DNA of 42,671 nucleotides from Rhodospirillales bacterium (GCA_028869595.1 JAGWRU010000006.1:1-42671); one strand, 5' to 3'; shown: positions 1-7,679, counted from the stretch's first letter. Numbers and translations: made by a program. Notes: generated from the sequence alone by a model not told the origin.

Positions 1-185
1 ACGCCCAACCCGACCAGCACGGTGACACGCTCCGGCCCCACCAGCACGGCGCTCTCTCCCGCCGCGCCGGTGCAGCGCGCGGCGCGAGCCGCCGCTGCCA
101 GCTCGGCCGGGATCGCGCCCGGCCGAACCGCCAAGGCCAAGGCCGCGCCCGGTGGCGGCGCGGTGCCGAGCGAGAGCGCCGCCAC
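1..185 (-). CDS. M17 (leucyl aminopeptidase-like) protein, N-terminal fragment
   Basis: A reading frame runs off the left edge of the window on the minus strand, immediately downstream of pepA. I read it from a GTG eight bases after the pepA stop. The visible 61 codons are Ala/Gly-rich and end in a VTVLVGLG stretch, which looks like the N-terminal domain of M17 peptidases and resembles the RIVAVGLGK segment in the neighbouring pepA product. That suggests a second, divergent M17 paralogue translated from the same transcript. No clear Shine-Dalgarno is visible, so translational coupling is likely. The catalytic domain lies outside the window, so the family call is tentative. DNA polymerase III chi, a common pepA neighbour, fits less well. 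Confidence 0.4.
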   Translation of the reverse strand, partial: MAALSLGTAPPPGAALALAVRPGAIPAELAAAARAARCTGAAGESAVLVGPERVTVLVGLG

Positions 186-192
186 GGCGCGC

Positions 193-1692
193 TCAGCTTT
201 CGAAATGGCGCGCGACCAGCCGATCCAGCAGGCGCACCCCGAAAGCGGTGGCGCCCTTGGGCACGGTGGGGGTGTCCTTGCCGCTCCAGGCGGTGCCGGC
301 GATATCGAGATGCGCCCAGGGACGGCCGGCGACGAAGCGCTGGATGAACTGCGCGGCGGTGATCGAGCCGCCCGGGCGGCCACCGACATTCTTCATGTCG
401 GCAATGTCGGAGCGCAGCTGGCGGTCATAGGCCTCGTCCAGCGGCATGCGCCACAGCTTCTCGCCGCTTTCCGTGCCGGCTTCCAGAAGCTGCGCGGCCA
501 GGGTGTCGTCATTGCTGAACAGGCCGGCATGTTCATGGCCCAGCGCGATGATGATCGCCCCGGTCAGGGTCGCCAGATCGACCATGAAGCGCGGATCGTA
601 TTTCTTGATGCAGTAGGTGATGACATCGGCCAGCACCAGCCGGCCCTCGGCGTCGGTGTTGATAACCTCCACGGTCTGGCCGGAATAGGATTTCACGACA
701 TCGCCCGGACGCTGGGCATTGCCGGAGGGCATGTTCTCGACCAGCCCGACCAGCCCGACCGCATCCAGTTTCGCCTTGCGCCCGGCAAGGGCGGCCATCA
801 GCCCGATCACCGTGCCGGCGCCGGCCATGTCCCATTTCATGTCCTCCATCCCGCCGGCCGGCTTGATGCTGATGCCGCCCGTGTCGAAGGTCACGCCCTT
901 GCCGATGAAGGCCAAAGGCTGGCTGGTCTTGGCGCGCTTGCCGCTGCCCGCCTTGGCGGGCTTGGGCGCGCCGTGCCACTGCATCACCACCATGCGCGGC
1001 TCGTTCACGCTGCCCTGCGCGACGCCCAGCAGCGCGCCGAAGCCGAGCTTGCCCATCTCCTTCGGGCCGAGCACCTCCACCGACAGGCCGAGCGCGGTGA
1101 GTTTGCGACAGCGATCGGCCATCTCCGCCGGGTTCAGCACGTTGGGCGGCTCGCTCGCCAGATCGCGGCTGAGGAACACGCCCTCGGCCACGGCCTGGGC
1201 CGCACCCCAGGCGGCACGGGCGCGGGCGGGATCGCCGGTCAGCACGGTGAGCTTATGCAGCTTGGGCTTGTCCTCCGGCTTTTCGGTGGTGCGGTAGCGA
1301 TCGAAGCGATAGCTGCGCAGCACCGCCCCGAGCGCGACCGAGACCGCCTGCTCGGCGGTCATGCCGGCCGCATCGATGGCCGCCTGGCTTTCACCGGCGA
1401 GGGCGGCCGCCGCAGTGCCGCCCGCCCGCTCCAGCACCAGGGCCGACAGATCGGAAGCCTTGCCAAGCCCGACCGCGACGATGCGCGAGAGGCCCGCGCC
1501 GGGTGCCAGCAGCGTGCAGGTCTTGCCGCGCCCGGCGGTGAAATGCGCCACCTCCAGCCCCCGCGTCAGGGCACCGCCGGTCGCCGCATCGGCTTCCTCG
1601 GCAAGGTCGGCGCGCGGCTCGTTCTCGGCCAGCAGCAGCGCGAGCGCGCCCTGGCGGGGCAGGCCGGATTTGGCGAACACGATGTCGAGCAT
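193..1692 (-). CDS. pepA: Leucyl aminopeptidase (M17 family)
   Basis: Cytosolic di-metal exopeptidase that removes N-terminal residues from peptides. The 499-residue product has the usual two-domain layout. The N-terminal macro-like domain occupies roughly residues 1-170, and the C-terminal catalytic domain carries the M17 signature NTDAEGRL at about 345-352, followed by VDLATLTGA. The GKGVTFDTGG segment supplies metal and active-site residues. I chose the ATG encoding MLDIVF because a GGGAG lies 11 bases upstream and the length then matches the family (about 500 residues); the ORF track begins 30 codons earlier without support. It is divergent from tsaC and is followed at once by a second M17-like reading frame. 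Confidence 0.95.
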   Translation of the reverse strand: MLDIVFAKSGLPRQGALALLLAENEPRADLAEEADAATGGALTRGLEVAHFTAGRGKTCTLLAPGAGLSRIVAVGLGKASDLSALVLERAGGTAAAALAGESQAAIDAAGMTAEQAVSVALGAVLRSYRFDRYRTTEKPEDKPKLHKLTVLTGDPARARAAWGAAQAVAEGVFLSRDLASEPPNVLNPAEMADRCRKLTALGLSVEVLGPKEMGKLGFGALLGVAQGSVNEPRMVVMQWHGAPKPAKAGSGKRAKTSQPLAFIGKGVTFDTGGISIKPAGGMEDMKWDMAGAGTVIGLMAALAGRKAKLDAVGLVGLVENMPSGNAQRPGDVVKSYSGQTVEVINTDAEGRLVLADVITYCIKKYDPRFMVDLATLTGAIIIALGHEHAGLFSNDDTLAAQLLEAGTESGEKLWRMPLDEAYDRQLRSDIADMKNVGGRPGGSITAAQFIQRFVAGRPWAHLDIAGTAWSGKDTPTVPKGATAFGVRLLDRLVARHFES

Positions 1693-1826
1693 GGCGGGCA
1701 GCACTCCCAAAGCGGATTGGTCGCCGAGTGTAGCAGCCCGGCCCCGCTTTGCCATGGAGCGGGAGAGAAGGCGCGGCGGCACCGGGCTTGCTTTCCCATC
1801 CCGGATCGCCGCGCTATCACCGCTTC

Positions 1827-2831
1827 ATGCCGATCGCCACCGAATATCTGCTGGATACGCCCGCCGGACGGGCCCGTGCCGCCGCCCTGCTGGGCAGCGG
1901 CCGGCTGGTCGCCTTCGCCACGGAGACCGTCTATGGCCTGGGCGCCGATGCCACCGATGCGCGCGCCGTGGCGGGCATTTTCGCCGCCAAGGGCCGCCCG
2001 CGCTTCAATCCGCTGATCGCGCATTACCCCGACGCCGCCGCCGCCTTCGCCCATGTCGCCGCCGATGCGCGGGCGCGCAGCCTGGCCGCCGCCTTCTGGC
2101 CCGGCGCGCTGACGCTGGTACTGCCGCGCGCCGCAGCGTGCCCGGTCGCCGAGATCGCTGGCGCCGGCCTGCCGTCGCTCGCCGTGCGGGTGCCCTCCCA
2201 TGACGGGGCGCGGGCCTTGCTGCGCGCCATCGGCCGCCCGGTTGCCGCGCCTTCGGCCAATCCTTCCGGCCGCGTCTCGCCGACGACCGCCGCGCATGTG
2301 CTGGAAGGGCTGTACGGACGGATCGACGCGGTGCTGGAAGGCGGCGCCTGCCCGGTCGGGGTGGAATCGACGGTGCTCGACCTGACCGGCGCCGCGCCGC
2401 GCCTGCTGCGCCCCGGCGGCATCCCGCGTGAGGCGATCGAGGCGGCGATCGGCCCGCTCGCGATCGCCAACACGTCCGATGACAATGCCCCGCGCGCGCC
2501 GGGCATGCTGTCCTCGCATTACGCACCGTCGCTGCCGCTCCGCCTGGATGCGCGCGCGGTCGGCTCGGATGAGGCGCTGCTGGCCTTCGGCCCGCCCTTG
2601 CCGGGCGCGCGCATGGTGTTCAATCTGAGCCCCGAGGGCGACCTGACCGAGGCGGCGGCGCGGCTTTTCGCGGGGCTGCGCAGCCTCGATCGCGCGGCAC
2701 TTCAGGCCGGCTGCACCGCCATCGCCGCTATGGCAGTGCCGGGGCGCGGCCTGGGATTGGCCATCAATGACAGGCTGGCGCGCGCGGCAGCGCCGCGACC
2801 GGCCGGCACGGAAGGAACGCATCCATCATGA
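1827..2831 (+). CDS. tsaC: L-threonylcarbamoyladenylate synthase (Sua5/YrdC type)
   Basis: Makes threonylcarbamoyl-AMP from threonine, bicarbonate and ATP, the first step of the t6A modification at A37 of ANN-decoding tRNAs. The 334-residue product has an N-terminal YrdC domain (about residues 1-200) with ATETVYGLGADA, KGRPRFNPLI and APSANPSG motifs. A C-terminal Sua5 domain follows, introduced by the conserved SSHYAP linker, so this is the long two-domain form rather than short TsaC. The start at MPIATEYLL is preferred over the track start 26 codons upstream, because family members begin near this point. Its stop overlaps the start of the next gene (ATGA), implying translational coupling. 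Confidence 0.93.
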   Translation: MPIATEYLLDTPAGRARAAALLGSGRLVAFATETVYGLGADATDARAVAGIFAAKGRPRFNPLIAHYPDAAAAFAHVAADARARSLAAAFWPGALTLVLPRAAACPVAEIAGAGLPSLAVRVPSHDGARALLRAIGRPVAAPSANPSGRVSPTTAAHVLEGLYGRIDAVLEGGACPVGVESTVLDLTGAAPRLLRPGGIPREAIEAAIGPLAIANTSDDNAPRAPGMLSSHYAPSLPLRLDARAVGSDEALLAFGPPLPGARMVFNLSPEGDLTEAAARLFAGLRSLDRAALQAGCTAIAAMAVPGRGLGLAINDRLARAAAPRPAGTEGTHPS

Positions 2832-3715
2832 TCGAAGCGCCCAAAGCCCAGATCCCCGGCATTTACCGCCGCCGCATCGGCGATATCGTCGTCACCGCCT
2901 TGAGCGACGGCTTTCTCGACGGTGCGCTCGACGTGCTGCGCAACATCACGCCGGAGGAGACCGGGCGCATCCTGGCGGATAATTTCCGCCCCGGCCGGCG
3001 CACCTCGGTCAACGGCTTCGCCATTCATTCCGCCGGGCGGCTGGCGCTGATCGAGACCGGCTGCGGCACCTATATGACGCCGACTTCCGGCTTCCTGCGC
3101 CGCAACCTGCTGGCCGCCGGCATCGATCCGCATGATGTGGAAGCGGTGCTGCTGACGCATATGCATCCCGATCATTCGGCCGGCCTGTCGGATACGCGCA
3201 GCTTCGCGCCCTTCTTTCCCAATGCCGAGCTGGTGGTGCATGAAGCCGAGCCGCGCCACTGGCTGGACGATGCCGCGATGGCGCGCGCGACGGAGCGCGA
3301 GAAGAAGCTCTATTTCCAATGCGCGCGCGAGCAGATCGCGCCGTATCGCGCCCGCATGCGCAGCTTCGCCAAGGAGACGGAGGTGTTTCCCGGCGTCACC
3401 GCGATTCCGATGCCTGGCCATACGCCCGGGCACAGCGCCTATCTGATCGCCTCCGGCAAGGAACAATTGCTGATCTGGGGCGACACGGTGCATGTGCCGG
3501 AAATCCAGATCCCGCGCCCGGAAGTGACCATCGCCTTCGATACCGACCCGGATGCGGCGGCAACCACCCGTAAGCGCGTCTTCGACCGCGTGGCGAGCGA
3601 CCGGCTGCTGGTCGCCGGGATGCATCTGCACTTCCCCGGCTTCGCCCATCTGGTGCGCGGCCCGGCCGGCTATGCGCTGCTGCCCGAACCTTGGGTGCAG
3701 TTTCTCGATCGATGA
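2828..3715 (+). CDS. MBL-fold metallo-hydrolase
   Basis: A 295-residue metallo-beta-lactamase-fold hydrolase. The zinc motif HxHxDH is visible as HMHPDH at residues 111-116. It is followed by a GHTPGHS segment near 200, GDTVH near 220 and a late histidine in GMHLHFPG, which together complete a typical binuclear zinc site. The overall pattern resembles the quorum-quenching lactonase and organophosphate-hydrolase-like branch more than glyoxalase II, but the substrate cannot be assigned. There is no signal peptide, so it is probably cytoplasmic. Its ATG overlaps the tsaC stop by four bases, so the two are probably co-translated, although no functional link with t6A synthesis is evident. Confidence 0.88.
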   Translation: MIEAPKAQIPGIYRRRIGDIVVTALSDGFLDGALDVLRNITPEETGRILADNFRPGRRTSVNGFAIHSAGRLALIETGCGTYMTPTSGFLRRNLLAAGIDPHDVEAVLLTHMHPDHSAGLSDTRSFAPFFPNAELVVHEAEPRHWLDDAAMARATEREKKLYFQCAREQIAPYRARMRSFAKETEVFPGVTAIPMPGHTPGHSAYLIASGKEQLLIWGDTVHVPEIQIPRPEVTIAFDTDPDAAATTRKRVFDRVASDRLLVAGMHLHFPGFAHLVRGPAGYALLPEPWVQFLDR

Positions 3716-3764
3716 AGGCGCGGGGATAGGCGGGATGCATCCGGTCCACCCCGCTGTCGCGTAA

Positions 3765-3824
3765 TCCCTGCATGCGCCCCGGCGTCAGCCTTGCGGCGGC
3801 GCGCGGCGGCAAAGCATGCAGGGA
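3765..3824 (+). promoter_or_regulatory. 11-bp inverted repeat in the lipoprotein gene leader
   Basis: TCCCTGCATGC (3765-3775) is the perfect reverse complement of GCATGCAGGGA (3814-3824), separated by 38 bases. The right arm contains the GGGA core of the ribosome binding site for the DUF3833 gene that starts at 3833. In RNA the arms could pair and mask that site, or the DNA palindrome GCATGC could be bound by a protein. No function is proven. Confidence 0.35.
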
Positions 3825-3832
3825 AGAATGCG

Positions 3833-4384
3833 ATGGCGATGCGGATTGCGGCGCCGGCGGCGGCGATTCTGTTCGGCCTGGCCGGCTGCGCGAATAACCG
3901 CGTGGCACATTTCGCCCAGGGCAGCCCATCCATGGCGCCGCCGGACTGGATGGTGGGCACGGTCGACGGATACGGCATCGTGGTCGACCGTTTCGGACAT
4001 ATCGCAACGCAGTTCCGGGCCCATGAAGTCGGGCATTGGGACAGCGCACGCCGCACGCTGACCCTTGTCGAGCACATCACCTACCCGCAGGGCGACGGCA
4101 AGCCGCAGGACCGCATCTGGCATTTCGTCGAACATGGCAAGGGAGAGTGGACCGGCACCGCGAATGACGTGCTCGGCACCGCCCATGCCGAGCAGGCCGG
4201 CAATGCCTGGCATCTGCAATTCGATCAGATGCTGCCGGTCGGCGGCAGCCGGATCGCGGTTGCGGTCGATGACTGGCGCCTGCGCGAGGCGGGCGATGTG
4301 GCGGTGGATTACTCCACCCTCAGCAAGCTGGGGGTGACGCTGGCGACGGCGGAGATCGCCTTCGTCAAGCGGGCGAAGAAATAG
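3833..4384 (+). CDS. DUF3833 family lipoprotein
   Basis: A 183-residue predicted lipoprotein. The short hydrophobic N-terminus ends in a lipobox LAGC, so the cysteine at about residue 17 should be lipidated and the protein membrane-anchored facing the periplasm. The body has the DUF3833 pattern: an aromatic-rich start with VDRFGHI, an R-W-H core, a GTANDVLGTA segment, VDDWRLRE, and a C-terminal SKLGVTLATAEI. Family function is unknown. I chose the ATG preceded by AGGGAAG with six-base spacing; the ORF-track start adds 14 residues and spoils the signal peptide. It ends tail-to-tail with the SDR gene 20 bases away, with no obvious terminator between. Confidence 0.85.
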   Translation: MAMRIAAPAAAILFGLAGCANNRVAHFAQGSPSMAPPDWMVGTVDGYGIVVDRFGHIATQFRAHEVGHWDSARRTLTLVEHITYPQGDGKPQDRIWHFVEHGKGEWTGTANDVLGTAHAEQAGNAWHLQFDQMLPVGGSRIAVAVDDWRLREAGDVAVDYSTLSKLGVTLATAEIAFVKRAKK

Positions 4385-4404
4385 CCGCGCCGGCCCAGGC
4401 TTGC

Positions 4405-5160
4405 CTACCCCGCCGCCGGAATCCAGTTGTACAGCGCGAGCCCGCCATCCACCGCCACCGTGGTGCCGGTCACGTACCCGCTGAAGCGGTCGCAGAGCAG
4501 CGCCACCGCCATGCCGGCGATATCCGCCGCCGTGCCGGGCCGACGCATCGGAATGATGCGCGAGAATGCCTCCACATCCGCCGCGAAGCCGCCGCCGGGA
4601 ATGGCTCCCGGGGCGATCGCGTTCACCCGGATACCGTCCGGGGCAAGCGCGCGGGCAAGCTCGCGGGTCAGCATGGTCAGCCCCGCCTTGGCGGCGCTGT
4701 AATGCGGCAGGTTGCGCGGCGTTTCGGCGTGCAGGGAGGTGACGAACAGCATTTTTCCGCCCTTCCCGGCGGCGCGCATCGCCCGCCCCGCCGCCCGGCC
4801 CAGCACGAAGCCGGCACGCAGATTGATGTCGATCATCGCATCCCACTCGGCCTCGGTCACGGCGAGCGCGGTCTGGCTTTCCGCCCGGCGCGGCGCGGCG
4901 GAATGGACCAGAATGCTCACCCCGCCCAGCGCGGCCTCGGCGGCGGCGAACAAGGCCCCCGGCGCGGCCCGATCGGCGAGGTCGGCGGGCAGAAACACAG
5001 CCCCCGGCACGGCAGCCAGGGCGGCCTCGCGCAAAGCGGGCAGATCGCTGATCGCAACCGCCGCCCCCTCCGCCGCCAGGGCGGCGGCGATGCCCCGCCC
5101 GATCCCCGATCCCGCCCCGGTCACCAAAGCCCGCTCGCCCGCCAGCAATCCGTCCGCCAT
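4405..5160 (-). CDS. Short-chain dehydrogenase/reductase
   Basis: A 251-residue classical SDR using NAD(P)(H). The Rossmann dinucleotide motif TGAGSGIG lies near residues 14-21. The NNAG-type motif is replaced by HSAA, the catalytic Ser is in LFVTSLHAE, and YSAAKAG carries the Tyr-x-x-x-Lys pair. The C-terminal VDGG motif is also present. Fusion of signatures resembles 3-oxoacyl-ACP-reductase-like or glucose-dehydrogenase-like SDRs, but the substrate is unknown. The start at MADGLL has an excellent GGGAGGGGGA ribosome binding site six bases upstream; the longer track start reads through the 74-bp repeat. It was probably once directly divergent from the flavoprotein gene now at 6175, with the TA-like module inserted between them. 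Confidence 0.88.
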   Translation of the reverse strand: MADGLLAGERALVTGAGSGIGRGIAAALAAEGAAVAISDLPALREAALAAVPGAVFLPADLADRAAPGALFAAAEAALGGVSILVHSAAPRRAESQTALAVTEAEWDAMIDINLRAGFVLGRAAGRAMRAAGKGGKMLFVTSLHAETPRNLPHYSAAKAGLTMLTRELARALAPDGIRVNAIAPGAIPGGGFAADVEAFSRIIPMRRPGTAADIAGMAVALLCDRFSGYVTGTTVAVDGGLALYNWIPAAG

Positions 5161-5181
5161 CGCCGATCCCCCTCCCACATG

Positions 5182-5255
5182 CCGCCGGGCGCTTGTCTCG
5201 CGCCGGCCGGCGTCGGATATCTTGCCCGGGGAAGAAGGATGCCGCCATGCCTGCC
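5182..5255. repeat. 74-bp direct repeat, copy 1
   Basis: This stretch is identical base for base to 6110-6183. It starts CCGCCGGGCGCTTGTCTCG and ends with GAAGAAGGATGCCGCCATG plus CCTGCC, that is, the ribosome binding site, start codon and first codons of the flavoprotein gene at 6175. Here the captured start reads only MPACC before a TAG at 5262-5264. The repeat also carries a TTGTCT hexamer 17-18 bases before GATATC, a possible sigma70-like promoter on the plus strand. It brackets the MNT/HEPN gene pair. Confidence 0.95.
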
Positions 5256-5307
5256 TGCTGCTAGTATGCAACGTTAGGCCAGGATCCGAACATCAGGAGG
5301 GTGGAGC

Positions 5308-5664
5308 ATGCCGGCCAATCCGCGACCCCGCCCGGCAAGCGGCGAGCGCCGTGCGATTGCCGCGTTCCTGAACCGGCTGCGCGGCACCTATGACGTATCC
5401 GGGTCGATCCTGTTCGGATCGCGGGCGCGCGGCGAGCACCGGGCAGATAGCGACCTCGACCTCGCCGTCCTCCTCCGCGGCCAGCGCGGAGATCTCGTCG
5501 AGGCGAAGCTCGACATGGCCGGGCTGGCATTCGACGTACTGCTGGAGACCGGGATCCTGGTCCAGGCACTGCCGCTGTGGGAGGAAGATCTCGCGCATCC
5601 GGAACGGTTTTCCAACCCGGCGCTGCTGCGCAGGATCGAACGCGAAGGCATTCGCCTCGGATGA
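5308..5664 (+). CDS. mntA: MNT-type nucleotidyltransferase, putative antitoxin
   Basis: A 118-residue minimal nucleotidyltransferase. The pol-beta-type motif GSx10DxD is exact: Gly37-Ser38, ten residues, Asp49 and Asp51, followed by a third beta strand LAVLL. In characterised type VII toxin-antitoxin pairs such proteins adenylylate their partner HEPN toxin and thereby neutralise it. That role is inferred here from the motif and from the HEPN gene overlapping its stop by ATGA. The start has a strong AGGAGGG six bases upstream. The pair lies inside a 854-bp insert between two perfect 74-bp repeats, so it was probably acquired as a unit; base composition is similar to the neighbours. Confidence 0.85.
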   Translation: MPANPRPRPASGERRAIAAFLNRLRGTYDVSGSILFGSRARGEHRADSDLDLAVLLRGQRGDLVEAKLDMAGLAFDVLLETGILVQALPLWEEDLAHPERFSNPALLRRIEREGIRLG

Positions 5665-6059
5665 GGCCGGACCTCATGAACAAGGCGCGGACCGCGCTCG
5701 CCTCGGCCCGCATCCTGCTGGAAGCGGGCGATACGGATGGTGCCACGAACCGCGCCTATTATGCGATGTTCGATGCGGCCATCGCGGCCCTGGCCTGGGC
5801 CGACCCCGATATCGGGCACGATCCTCCCAGGACGCATGGCGGGCTGATCGCGCGCTTTGGTCGGAGGCTGGTGCAGACCGGGGTGCTCTCTGCCGCATAT
5901 GGGCGCGCCTTCAATCGTGTGCAGGAGCTTCGCCTGACAGCCGATTATCTGGCCGCGCCCGTGACATCGGAAAAAGCCGCATGGGCCATCGGCGAGGCGG
6001 AAAATTTCGTCGCGGCGATCGCGCTCGCGCAGTCCGGTCCTTCGCCGCCAACCGGCTGA
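5661..6059 (+). CDS. HEPN domain protein, putative toxin of an MNT/HEPN pair
   Basis: A 132-residue helical protein of the HEPN family (PF05168-like). The signature is LLEAGDTDGATNRAYYAMFDAA, of which NRAYYAMF is the core, followed by a THGGLIARFGR segment about 30 residues later. Many HEPN RNases use an R-x4-6-H motif. Here Arg31 is present in NRAYYAMF, but the position where some relatives have His is Asp38, so RNase activity is uncertain. The start overlaps the stop of the nucleotidyltransferase gene (ATGA), the usual arrangement for coupled MNT/HEPN modules; an alternative ATG lies five codons in. Toxicity is an inference from gene pairing, not something the sequence proves. Confidence 0.82.
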   Translation: MRPDLMNKARTALASARILLEAGDTDGATNRAYYAMFDAAIAALAWADPDIGHDPPRTHGGLIARFGRRLVQTGVLSAAYGRAFNRVQELRLTADYLAAPVTSEKAAWAIGEAENFVAAIALAQSGPSPPTG

Positions 6060-6109
6060 GCCTGCTTGCCGCCCCCGCCCGCGCCGCCGCGCGGCGCGCA
6101 ACTCCGGGA

Positions 6110-6183
6110 CCGCCGGGCGCTTGTCTCGCGCCGGCCGGCGTCGGATATCTTGCCCGGGGAAGAAGGATGCCGCCATGCCTGCC
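6110..6183. repeat. 74-bp direct repeat, copy 2
   Basis: Perfect duplicate of 5182-5255, at an offset of 928 bases. This copy is the functional one for the flavoprotein gene: GAAGAAGG serves as ribosome binding site and the ATG at 6175 opens the long frame. Collapsing the two copies into one would rejoin the SDR gene's upstream region to the flavoprotein gene and delete both TA-like genes cleanly, which looks like the ancestral arrangement. Confidence 0.95.
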
Positions 6184-7599
6184 GCCGAAATGTCCGAACT
6201 GCTTGCCGCCATCGCCCAGCGGGTCGGCCCCGCCGGGCTGCTGACCGATCCGGCCGATACCGCCGCCTATGCCGAGGATTGGCGGCGCCTTTATCAGGGC
6301 CGCACGCAGGCCGTGGTGCGCCCGGCAAACACCGCCGAACTGGCCCAGGTGATGGCGCTGGCAGCCAAGGCGCGGATCGCCATCGTGCCGCAGGGCGGCA
6401 ATACCTCGATGGTGGGCGGGGCGGTGCCGGCCGAGGATGGCAGCCAGATCGTGCTCAGCCTGGCCCGCATGCGCACCATTCGCGCCGTTGATCCGGTGGA
6501 CATGACCATGACCCTCGATGCCGGGGTCACGCTGAAAGCCGCGCAGGACGCGGCGGCCGCAGCGGGCTGCATGCTGCCGCTCTCGATCTCCTCGGAGGGT
6601 ACGGCGCAGATCGGCGGCGTGCTGGCCACCAATGCCGGGGGCAACAACACGGTGCGCTACGGCAATGCCCGTGATCTGGTGCTGGGGCTGGAGGTGGTGC
6701 TGGCCGACGGGGCGGTGTGGAACGGGCTGCGCCGGCTGCGCAAGGACAATACCGGCTACTGCCTGCGTCAGTTGTTCGTCGGCGCCGAAGGCACGCTCGG
6801 CATCATCACCGCCGCCGTGCTGAAGCTGGTGCCGCGCCCGCGCGAGGTGGCCGTCGCCCTTTGCGCGGTTGCCTCGGTGGAGGCAGCGCTGGCCCTGTTC
6901 GCGCGGTTTCAGGCGCATGATCCGGCGGCGATCCAGGCCTTCGAATACATGTCCGGCCCCGGCATGGGCTTCGTGCTGCGCCATATTCCCGGCGCCAGCC
7001 TGCCGCTGGCCGCGCCCGCCGATCACTATGTGCTGATCGAACTCGCCACCCCGCGCCCGGAAGCGGGGCTGCGCGCCAGCCTGGAGGCGGTGCTCGGCCA
7101 GGCGATGGAGGATGGGCTGGTCGCCGATGCGGCGCTCGCCGAAAGCGAGGCCCAGCGCGCCGCCATCTGGCGCCTGCGCGAGGAGCATTCGGAGGCGCAG
7201 AAGCGCGAAGGCGCCTCGATCAAGAACGACGTCTCGGTGCCGGTCTCGCGCGTGCCGGAGCTGATCGCGCGGGCCTCGGCGGCCTGTCTGGCGCTGCTGC
7301 CGGGCGTCCGCCCGGTGCCGTTCGGCCATATGGGCGACGGCAATATCCACTTCAACCTGGAACAGCCGCCGGATATGGACGGCGCCGCCTTCCTGGCCTG
7401 CGATCATGAGATCATGGATGCGGTCAACGCGGTGGTGCGCGACCTCGACGGCTCCTTCTCGGCCGAGCACGGGGTCGGGCGCCTGAAACCTTATATGATG
7501 GCGGAATGGCGCGGCGGGGCGGAACTGGCCATGATGCAGCGGATCAAGGCCGCCCTCGATCCTGCCGGGCTGCTCAACCCGGGCAAGGTGCTGCCCTGA
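6175..7599 (+). CDS. FAD-binding D-2-hydroxyacid dehydrogenase (GlcD/DLD family)
   Basis: A 474-residue VAO/PCMH-type flavoprotein that should oxidise a D-2-hydroxyacid such as D-lactate or D-2-hydroxyglutarate to the 2-oxoacid. The N-terminal FAD-binding domain shows PQGGNTSMVGG near residues 80-90 and ATNAGGNN with GLEVVLADG near 155-185. The C-terminal FAD-oxidase domain has FGHMGDGNIHFN, SAEHGVGRLK and the family-typical ending LLNPGKVLP. The exact substrate cannot be read from sequence; D-2-hydroxyglutarate dehydrogenase-like and D-lactate dehydrogenase-like proteins share all these motifs. The start is the ATG inside repeat copy 2, since the track start 18 codons upstream lies in repeated intergenic DNA. 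A 80-base gap separates it from lptF. Confidence 0.9.
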   Translation: MPAAEMSELLAAIAQRVGPAGLLTDPADTAAYAEDWRRLYQGRTQAVVRPANTAELAQVMALAAKARIAIVPQGGNTSMVGGAVPAEDGSQIVLSLARMRTIRAVDPVDMTMTLDAGVTLKAAQDAAAAAGCMLPLSISSEGTAQIGGVLATNAGGNNTVRYGNARDLVLGLEVVLADGAVWNGLRRLRKDNTGYCLRQLFVGAEGTLGIITAAVLKLVPRPREVAVALCAVASVEAALALFARFQAHDPAAIQAFEYMSGPGMGFVLRHIPGASLPLAAPADHYVLIELATPRPEAGLRASLEAVLGQAMEDGLVADAALAESEAQRAAIWRLREEHSEAQKREGASIKNDVSVPVSRVPELIARASAACLALLPGVRPVPFGHMGDGNIHFNLEQPPDMDGAAFLACDHEIMDAVNAVVRDLDGSFSAEHGVGRLKPYMMAEWRGGAELAMMQRIKAALDPAGLLNPGKVLP

Positions 7600-7679
7600 A
7601 CCGGGCGGGATACCGACTGTAACAAACCCGGTCTGCCGGCGTGCTTGACAAGCGCTGGCGAAGGAAGCCACCTGCCGCC

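Noticed and set aside
22-2016. 664-codon plus-strand ORF opposite pepA, and similar very long ORFs opposite other genes
   Set aside because: It is the antisense shadow of pepA in GC-rich DNA; the protein is Arg/Ala/Gly-rich with no domain, while the minus strand encodes clear PepA motifs.
5182-6183. The 74-bp repeat as an insertion-sequence target duplication or a phage att site
   Set aside because: Target duplications are much shorter, no terminal inverted repeats, transposase or integrase were found, and no tRNA gene is present.
7645-7673. TTGACA at 7645-7650 as the lptF promoter
   Set aside because: The -35 hexamer is perfect but CCACCT occupies the -10 position, and the start point would fall on the ATG.
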